DNA of 9,137 nt from Gammaproteobacteria bacterium. Lineage in GTDB: Bacteria > Pseudomonadota > Gammaproteobacteria > Pseudomonadales > Pseudomonadaceae. The notes beneath the pieces are model-generated. The model made no database searches. It was not told where the DNA came from and was given only the letters and a program-made list of their open reading frames with translations. Position numbers and translations under genes: made by a program. The DNA lies in the NCBI GenBank assembly GCA_012735335.1, contig JAAYHO010000201.1, positions 1-9,137 of the forward strand, given 5' to 3'. Below, piece after piece: positions 1 through 4,240 of the stretch (position 1 is the first letter of the stretch; each line of letters begins with the position of its first letter).

Positions 1-112
1 GCTCGCAGTCGAACAGGGTAACAGCGGTACCGGCTTCGTTCAGGGTGGTGGCGGCGCTCAGCCCCGCCAGTCCGCCGCCGATGACGGCAACCCCCGGTTT
101 GTTGTCTTGCAT
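1..112 (-). CDS. FAD/NAD(P)-binding oxidoreductase, N-terminal fragment
   Basis: Only the first 37 residues lie inside the window; the gene continues past the left edge. The fragment is a Rossmann dinucleotide-binding fold: a beta strand (VAVIGGG, residues 8-14), a GxGxxG loop (G12, G14, G17), a helix (LSAATTLNEAG) and a second strand ending in an acid (VTLFD, D35) that would bind the ribose of FAD or NAD. Placing this motif at the extreme N-terminus is typical of FAD-dependent oxidoreductases of the amine-oxidase, renalase-like and D-amino-acid-oxidase groups, but the fragment cannot separate these. The start is the ATG at 112-110, with an AAGGA Shine-Dalgarno ten bases upstream; the nearer ATG just after that motif is out of frame. 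It is divergent from hemH. Substrate and pathway are unknown; a link to haem synthesis would be a guess from position only. Confidence 0.75.
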   Translation of the reverse strand, partial: MQDNKPGVAVIGGGLAGLSAATTLNEAGTAVTLFDCE

Positions 113-161
113 GGATGCGGCATCCTTCTGGTGATCGGCTGCGCGGCAGTCGCGCCCGTCC

Positions 162-181
162 ACAGGATCACTGAATCCTGT
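162..181. repeat. 7-bp inverted repeat in the oxidoreductase leader
   Basis: ACAGGAT (162-168) and ATCCTGT (175-181) are perfect reverse complements around a 6-nt spacer. The dyad sits between the proposed minus-strand -10 (199-204) and the oxidoreductase start at 112. It could be a regulator binding site or a small hairpin in the leader of that mRNA. No specific regulator is recognised. Confidence 0.4.
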
Positions 182-198
182 CCAGCCTGCAAGATCCG

Positions 199-227
199 AT
201 AATAGCCGTTCTCTATCGCGGAGTGAG
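199..227 (-). promoter_or_regulatory. Candidate sigma70 promoter for the divergent oxidoreductase gene
   Basis: On the minus strand TATTAT (204-199) matches five of six bases of the -10 consensus. A poor -35, CTCACT (227-222), lies 17 bp upstream. It would give a leader of about 80 nt that includes the 162-181 dyad. The -35 is weak, so this is only a candidate. Confidence 0.25.
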
Positions 228-228
228 G

Positions 229-257
229 CAGTCAAAGCCGGTGCGGCAGGGTACAAT
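229..257 (+). promoter_or_regulatory. Candidate sigma70 promoter for hemH
   Basis: TACAAT (252-257) matches five of six bases of the -10 consensus. The hexamer 17 bp upstream, CAGTCA (229-234), matches TTGACA at only three positions. The predicted transcript would begin near 264, giving a leader of about 50 nt before the hemH ATG at 314. A weak -35 suggests low constitutive or activator-assisted expression, but this is inferred from base matching alone. Confidence 0.4.
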
Positions 258-262
258 TGCCG

Positions 263-282
263 CTCTGGCAGTCGTGCCAGGG
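263..282 (+). repeat. Hairpin/dyad at the predicted 5' end of the hemH transcript
   Basis: CTGGCA (265-270) and TGCCAG (275-280) are perfect complements around a GTCG tetraloop. In RNA the stem can be extended by a U-G pair (264/281) and a C-G pair (263/282). It lies just downstream of the proposed -10, so it could be an operator overlapping the transcription start or a 5'-terminal stem-loop affecting mRNA stability. Confidence 0.45.
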
Positions 283-313
283 TCAAGACAACGCTGCGAC
301 GGGAGAAAGCCTG

Positions 314-1333
314 ATGTCTGAACGTGGAGTCCTGCTGGTCAATCTGGGGTCGCCTGCCAGCACCGAGGTTGCCGATGTACGCCGCTACCTCAACCAGTTC
401 CTGATGGACCCCTGCGTGGTGGATCTGCCCTGGTTGCCACGTCGCCTGCTGGTCAGCCTGATCCTGATGCGCCGCCCCCGGGAATCCGCCGCAGCCTATG
501 CCTCCATCTGGTGGGATGAAGGTTCGCCGCTGGTGGTCATCAGCCGTCGGGTGCGTGATGAGCTGCGCAGCCGTCTGGACATGCCGGTGGAGCTGGCCAT
601 GCGTTACGGCGAGCCCTCCATCGAGCAGGGCATTCTGGCGCTGGTGCAACAGGGTGTGGAGGAAATCCTGCTGCTGCATCAGTACCCGCAGTTCGCCGAC
701 AGCACCATTACCACCGCCGTGCGCGAGGCACAGCGGGTGATCGCCGAGCATGGCCTGCAGGTACGCCTGAGCGTGTTGCCGGCGTTCCATGACCGCCCCG
801 ACTACCTTGAGGTGCTGGCCGAGAACACCCGTTCGCACCTGGTCGATGGCTTCGATCATGTGTTGTTCAGCTATCACGGCCTGCCCGAACGGCATCTGCG
901 CAAGGTTGATCCGACCGGTAACCACTGCCTGAGCGTTGCCGACTGTTGCGAACGTCCCTCCGCCGCCCACTCCACCTGCTACCGTGCCCAGTGCCGCTCG
1001 GTCAGCCGCGAGGTCGCTGCACGGCTGGGGCTGGCCGATGACCAGTGGAGCATGTCCTTCCAGTCCCGGCTGGGGCGGGACAAGTGGATCGAGCCCTACA
1101 CCGAGGCGCAGCTGGACGCGCTGGCGGCCCGGGGCGTGAAACGTCTGCTGGTGGCCTGCCCGGCGTTCACCGCCGACTGCATCGAGACCCTGGAAGAAAT
1201 CGGTGACCGTGGCCGCGAGCAGTTCATCAACGCTGGTGGCGAGGAACTGGTGCTGATTCCCTGCCTGAACGACAACCCGCAGTGGGTGGACGTGCTGGCC
1301 GACTGGGCGCGCAGCGAGCCGGTCAGCGCCTGA
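314..1333 (+). CDS. hemH: Ferrochelatase (protohaem ferro-lyase)
   Basis: The 339-residue protein inserts Fe2+ into protoporphyrin IX to make protohaem, the last step of the protoporphyrin-dependent haem pathway; length is normal for the family. Family marks in order: VLLVNLGSP (6-14), the [11 protein letters not shown] segment (23-33), YPQFADST (124-131), SYHGLPERH (186-194) with the metal-site histidine H188, [16 protein letters not shown] (248-263), and [14 protein letters not shown] (282-295), where E291 and E295 match the conserved active-site acids of human ferrochelatase. No membrane segment is seen, as expected for a peripheral or soluble bacterial enzyme. The ATG at 314 is chosen because GGGAG (301-305) lies eight bases upstream and the protein then begins right before the conserved strand; an in-frame TTG at 257 would add 19 unconserved residues. 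Unusual is a cysteine cluster (C205, C211, C212, C222, C227) between HGLP and the C-terminal half, reminiscent of [2Fe-2S] ferrochelatases. The gene downstream follows after 36 bp. Confidence 0.95.
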   Translation: MSERGVLLVNLGSPASTEVADVRRYLNQFLMDPCVVDLPWLPRRLLVSLILMRRPRESAAAYASIWWDEGSPLVVISRRVRDELRSRLDMPVELAMRYGEPSIEQGILALVQQGVEEILLLHQYPQFADSTITTAVREAQRVIAEHGLQVRLSVLPAFHDRPDYLEVLAENTRSHLVDGFDHVLFSYHGLPERHLRKVDPTGNHCLSVADCCERPSAAHSTCYRAQCRSVSREVAARLGLADDQWSMSFQSRLGRDKWIEPYTEAQLDALAARGVKRLLVACPAFTADCIETLEEIGDRGREQFINAGGEELVLIPCLNDNPQWVDVLADWARSEPVSA

Positions 1334-1369
1334 GCAGCACTCTTCCCTACCAGCGACACAGGTTGCGTA

Positions 1370-2338
1370 ATGAACAGACTATCTGCGGTATTTCTTGACC
1401 ACGCCTCGCTGGATCGGGGCGATCTGGACCTGCAGGTGCTGCATGACCAGGCCAGCCATCTGACCCTGTACCCGGCCACCGCGCCGGAGCAGCGGCTGGC
1501 GCATATCGGCGATCATCAGGTGATCATTACCAACAAGGTAGTGATCGATGAGCCGATCATGCAGGCCTGCCCGAGCCTGCGGCTGATCCTGATTGCCGCG
1601 ACCGGCACCAACAACGTCGACCTGCAGGCTGCCCGTCGCCGGGGTATCGATGTGTACAACTGTCAGGCCTACGGCACGCCCTCGGTGGCGCAGCACACCC
1701 TGATGTTGATGCTGGTGCTGATCACCCGCTTCGAATCCTATCGCCGGGCGGTGAACGAGGGAGCCTGGCAGCGCAGCGACCAGTTCTGCCTGCTGGATTA
1801 CCCGATCGGCGAGCTGTCCGGGCGCACCCTGGGCATCCTCGGCTATGGTGAGCTGGGCCAGGAAGTGGCCCGGCTGGCCAGCGCCTTCGGCATGCGCATC
1901 CTGGTCGGCTCGCTGCCGGGCCGGGAACACCCGCAGCGACCGACGCTGGAGCAATTGCTGCCGCAGGTGGATGTACTGAGCCTGCACTGCCCACTGACCG
2001 AGGCCACGCGCAACCTGATCGGCGCCGAACAGCTGGCGGCGATGAAGCCGGGCAGTCTGCTGATCAACGCCGGGCGTGGCGGTCTGGTGGATGAACAGGC
2101 GGTGGTCGACAGCCTGCGTAGCGGACACCTGGGCGGCGCCGGTTTTGATGTGCTGACCACCGAGCCGCCGGTGGCGGGCAATCCGCTGCTGGAGGCGCAA
2201 CTGCCGAATCTGGTGGTGACCCCGCACAGCGCCTGGGGCAGCCGTGAAGCCCGGCAACGTATCGTTGGCCAACTGGCAGAGAGCCTGGCCGGGGCTGGTA
2301 GCGGTGCAGTGAGCACGGAGCGCCTGGTCAATCCATAG
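1370..2338 (+). CDS. hprA: D-2-hydroxyacid dehydrogenase, hydroxypyruvate/glyoxylate reductase (HprA) type
   Basis: This 322-residue protein belongs to the D-isomer-specific 2-hydroxyacid dehydrogenases, cytosolic NAD(P)H-dependent enzymes that reduce 2-keto acids such as hydroxypyruvate or glyoxylate. The dinucleotide loop is GYGELG (158-163). The catalytic set is complete: R236 in NAGRGGLVDE, E265 in FDVLTTEPP and H286 in TPHSAWGSREARQRI. The segments AATGTNNVDL and YGTPSVAQHTL match my memory of Pseudomonas HprA (glycerate dehydrogenase), so the symbol is given on resemblance only. After the second strand (RILVGSLPGRE, 176-186) the aspartate that marks NAD preference is absent, leaving cofactor choice open. 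The ATG at 1370 begins 36 bp after hemH with only a poor ribosome site, so it is probably cotranscribed with hemH. A strong hairpin follows the stop. Alternatives are glycerate dehydrogenase or another 2-keto acid reductase. Confidence 0.88.
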   Translation: MNRLSAVFLDHASLDRGDLDLQVLHDQASHLTLYPATAPEQRLAHIGDHQVIITNKVVIDEPIMQACPSLRLILIAATGTNNVDLQAARRRGIDVYNCQAYGTPSVAQHTLMLMLVLITRFESYRRAVNEGAWQRSDQFCLLDYPIGELSGRTLGILGYGELGQEVARLASAFGMRILVGSLPGREHPQRPTLEQLLPQVDVLSLHCPLTEATRNLIGAEQLAAMKPGSLLINAGRGGLVDEQAVVDSLRSGHLGGAGFDVLTTEPPVAGNPLLEAQLPNLVVTPHSAWGSREARQRIVGQLAESLAGAGSGAVSTERLVNP

Positions 2339-2360
2339 TGGCCGGGTTGGCAAAACGACC

Positions 2361-2388
2361 AGGATGGGTTTCACAGAAACGCCATCCT
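2361..2388. repeat. Strong hairpin between hprA and pilV
   Basis: AGGATGG-GTTTC (2361-2372) pairs with GAAAC-(G)-CCATCCT (2376-2388) around an ACA loop: twelve base pairs with one bulged G at 2381. On the plus strand no U-tract follows, so it is not a classical intrinsic terminator for hprA; it may protect the 3' end or act as a weak terminator. On the minus strand the stem is followed within a few bases by a TTTT run (positions 2354-2351), so it would stop antisense transcription better. Confidence 0.6.
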
Positions 2389-2478
2389 CACCCGTTTGAG
2401 TGATGAGGCCCGGGCGGACGGCGACTAGGTTTTTCCGTCACCCCAGGAGCCGGTCATCCCTGGAGCATATTGATTGCC

Positions 2479-2484
2479 AAGGGG
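2479..2484 (+). promoter_or_regulatory. Shine-Dalgarno site that sets the pilV start
   Basis: AAGGGG (2479-2484) lies six bases before the ATG at 2491. An in-frame TTG at 2470 is upstream of this site and has no ribosome site of its own, so the ATG at 2491 is preferred. Confidence 0.65.
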
Positions 2485-2490
2485 ATTGCC

Positions 2491-2943
2491 ATGGGCGGAA
2501 ACCACAAGCTCTCGCGCCAGGCCGGTATCAGCCTGATCGAGGTGTTGATTGCGCTGCTGGTGCTGGCGCTCGGGGTACTTGGCGCGGTGCTGCTGCAGAC
2601 CAATGCCCTGCGCTACAGCGCCAGCGCCGCTGACCAGACCCAGGCCAGCTTCATCGCCTACGATCTGCTGGATCGCATGCGCGCCAACCCGTCCGAGCTG
2701 GCCGGTTATGCCATCTCGGTGCCAGCCGGTTGCCGTCCAACCTCCACCGGCTCTTCCATCCTTGCCACTGATCTGGCGGACTTCAGCCAGGCGGTCAGCT
2801 GTGTTCTGCCCGGCGGTGAGGCTGAGGTCTCCATCCATGGCCAGCAGGCCAGGGTCAGCATCAGCTGGTCGGAGGAGCGTACCGTCGCCGCGGGCGGTAC
2901 CAGTACCCTGATTGCCTCCGCGCTGATCGGCGGAGAACCCTGA
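2491..2943 (+). CDS. pilV: Type IV pilus minor pilin PilV (prepilin)
   Basis: The 150-residue prepilin is a minor pilin of the type IVa pilus, processed at the inner membrane by the prepilin peptidase PilD and built with PilW and PilX into the tip-priming complex. A short charged leader ends at G12; the mature protein begins with I13 instead of the usual Phe and has the assembly glutamate at mature position 5 (E17), followed by a hydrophobic helix to about residue 35 (LLVLALGVLGAVLLQ). YDLLDRMRAN (57-66) and the C-terminal VSISWSEER (122-130) are typical PilV features. Cysteines C81 and C104 may form a disulphide in the pseudopilin head. Its stop overlaps the pilW start by one base (TGATG), which implies translational coupling. 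It is the first pil gene here; the expected fimU/fimT upstream is missing. The family call is firm; PilV rather than another class-III-signal minor pilin follows from the motifs and order. Confidence 0.9.
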   Translation: MGGNHKLSRQAGISLIEVLIALLVLALGVLGAVLLQTNALRYSASAADQTQASFIAYDLLDRMRANPSELAGYAISVPAGCRPTSTGSSILATDLADFSQAVSCVLPGGEAEVSIHGQQARVSISWSEERTVAAGGTSTLIASALIGGEP

Positions 2944-3725
2944 TGAGTCGCGCTGCCACTGCCGCCCAGCGTGGCTTCAGTCTGATCGAGCTGCTGATCG
3001 CCATGGCCCTGGGGCTGATTCTGGTGCTCGGGGTAACCCAGCTGTTTCTCGGCAGCAAGCGCAGTTTTGTCCTGCAGCAGCAGATGGCCACGCTGCAGGA
3101 GAATGCCCGCTTCGTGCTGACCCGCATCAGCCGGGATCTGCGCCAGGCCGGACTGTTTGGCTGTCTGGATCTGCAGCGCCTGCCCGCCGATACCCGCAGC
3201 CGCTTGCCAGCCGAGTTTACCGAGCCGATTGCCTATGGCGGTGGGGTGCTGACCCTGCTCAGTGCGGTTACTGCCCATGATCCCCTTGCCAGTGCCGGAC
3301 CACGCAGCGCTGCCGACTACGACGCCCGCTGGTTGCTGGCCAGTGACTGTCTGCATGAGCTGCGGATTGCCAGCGGCAGTGATGCGCTGGAGGTCAGTCC
3401 CGGAGATGTGCTGATCCCCATCCGCCAGATGGAGTATCGCCAGTCCGGCGACCGCCTGCAGGCGCGGATCAACGGCACCGGCAACTTCGAAACGCTGATT
3501 GAAGGCGTGGCGCAGTTTGCCGTGCAGTTCGGTCTGGCCAGTGCTGACGGGGAGCGCAGCGTTGCCGGGCATTACCACAGCAATCTTGATCCGCTGGATG
3601 GGCCACGGGTGCGCAGTGTACGGGTGCGCCTGGCGCTGACGGATGCCCCGGCGGACCCGGCCACGGGACTGGTGCGCCCGCAGACCTACACGCTGGTTGC
3701 CGCCCTGCGCAACCGGCTGGACTGA
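2943..3725 (+). CDS. pilW: Type IV pilus minor pilin PilW (prepilin)
   Basis: This 260-residue prepilin, close to the usual PilW length of about 270, forms part of the minor-pilin tip complex with PilV and PilX. The leader ends at G11, mature Phe is F12 and the assembly glutamate is E16, then a hydrophobic helix runs to about residue 36. The segment LQENARFVLTRISRDLRQAG (51-70) followed by LFGC is a PilW hallmark, as are EGVAQFAVQFG (187-197) and the C-terminal VAALRNRLD. C74 and C136 could be disulphide bonded. The ATG at 2943 shares a base with the pilV stop, so translation is probably coupled. A GAGGAGG ribosome site for pilX overlaps and follows the pilW stop. No odd codon use or break was noticed. 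Confidence 0.93.
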   Translation: MSRAATAAQRGFSLIELLIAMALGLILVLGVTQLFLGSKRSFVLQQQMATLQENARFVLTRISRDLRQAGLFGCLDLQRLPADTRSRLPAEFTEPIAYGGGVLTLLSAVTAHDPLASAGPRSAADYDARWLLASDCLHELRIASGSDALEVSPGDVLIPIRQMEYRQSGDRLQARINGTGNFETLIEGVAQFAVQFGLASADGERSVAGHYHSNLDPLDGPRVRSVRVRLALTDAPADPATGLVRPQTYTLVAALRNRLD

Positions 3726-3730
3726 GGAGG
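3724..3730 (+). promoter_or_regulatory. Strong Shine-Dalgarno for pilX
   Basis: GAGGAGG, overlapping the pilW stop codon and six bases before the pilX ATG, closely matches the anti-SD of 16S rRNA. It is stronger than the sites of the other pil genes and may raise PilX output. Confidence 0.7.
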
Positions 3731-3736
3731 ACCGGC

Positions 3737-4240
3737 ATGACTGCTTCGGGGATCCGACCGGCGGCCAGCTCACAGCGTGGCAGCGCACTGGTCATCAGTC
3801 TGGTGCTGTTGCTGCTGGTAACCCTGGCGGCGCTGGGCAGCATGTCCAGCGCCATTGTCCAGGAACATATGGCGCATAACATCAGCCGCATGCATGAGCG
3901 TTTTCAGGCGGCGGAAACCGGGTTGCGCTATGTCGAACAGCAGATCCGGGCCAATGCGCTGGCGCTGCCGGACGTGCCCTGCACCGAGAGCTGCGATGTG
4001 CCAGCTGCCCTGCCGGTCAGTGTTGCCAGCACCCCCGGCCCGGAGTGGAGCAGAGTGCCGGCAGCCATCGTCGGTACCGAAAGTCAGGTCTGGTACCGGC
4101 TGGTACAACTGGGCGACAGCAGCCTGTCGGTCAATCTGAGTGCAGGGCCGGTAAGCACCCTGTACCGGGTGTCGATCATCAGTCAGCGGGACGCCAACCA
4201 TACCCTTCTGGAGGGAGTCTATGCCTTTACCCGCATCTGA
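3737..4240 (+). CDS. pilX: Type IV pilus minor pilin PilX
   Basis: The 167-residue protein matches the PilX_N type: a leader ending QRG (residues 13-15), then SALVISLVLLLLVTLAALGSM, followed by VQEHMAHNISRMHERFQAAETGLRY, in which the MAxN and FQAAE...LR motifs are typical. Position 5 of the mature protein is I20 rather than glutamate, as in other PilX proteins and in GspK-like tip pseudopilins; this fits a place at the top of the complex where no pairing with an earlier subunit's N-terminus is needed. C82 and C86 lie close together in the head domain. The start at 3737 has the best ribosome site of the operon (GAGGAGG, 3724-3730, six bases upstream). The last 20 bases overlap pilY1 in another frame. 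It is inferred to help display PilY1. Confidence 0.9.
   Translation: MTASGIRPAASSQRGSALVISLVLLLLVTLAALGSMSSAIVQEHMAHNISRMHERFQAAETGLRYVEQQIRANALALPDVPCTESCDVPAALPVSVASTPGPEWSRVPAAIVGTESQVWYRLVQLGDSSLSVNLSAGPVSTLYRVSIISQRDANHTLLEGVYAFTRI

Larger units (their letters stand above)
2339..2490. other. Intergenic region ahead of the pilus operon
   Basis: This 152-bp gap is the only place in the window where a dedicated promoter for the pil operon could sit. It holds a strong hairpin (2361-2388), a CCGTTTGAG sequence (2392-2400) resembling AlgR half-sites, the 8-bp palindrome GCCCGGGC (2408-2415), a T5 run (2430-2434) not directly preceded by a stem, a weak CCAGG/CCTGG dyad (2443-2463) and two copies of GATTGCCA (2472-2479 and 2484-2491). 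I found no convincing paired -35/-10 hexamers and no sigma54-type GG-N10-GC element. It is too short to encode a fimU/fimT prepilin. Confidence 0.6.

Noticed and set aside
257..313. Upstream TTG start for hemH adding 19 residues
   Set aside because: It begins within the proposed -10 box, has no ribosome site, and the added residues are not part of the ferrochelatase family.
1379..2374. 331-codon open frame on the minus strand across hprA
   Set aside because: It is antisense to a clear dehydrogenase; its translation is a low-complexity mix of Q, H, R and A with no domain, as expected of GC-rich shadow frames.
2411..2434. GC-rich stretch plus T5 as an intrinsic terminator for hprA
   Set aside because: The GCCCGGGC palindrome has no loop, and the only stem near the T-run (GACGG/CCGTC) encloses it instead of preceding it.
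2460..2478. CATATT (2466-2471) as a -10 box for the pil operon
   Set aside because: No -35 lies at the right distance and transcription would start at the edge of the pilV ribosome site.
2706..3788. 360-codon minus-strand frame across pilV-pilW
   Set aside because: Antisense to two well-supported prepilins and without a recognisable motif or ribosome site.
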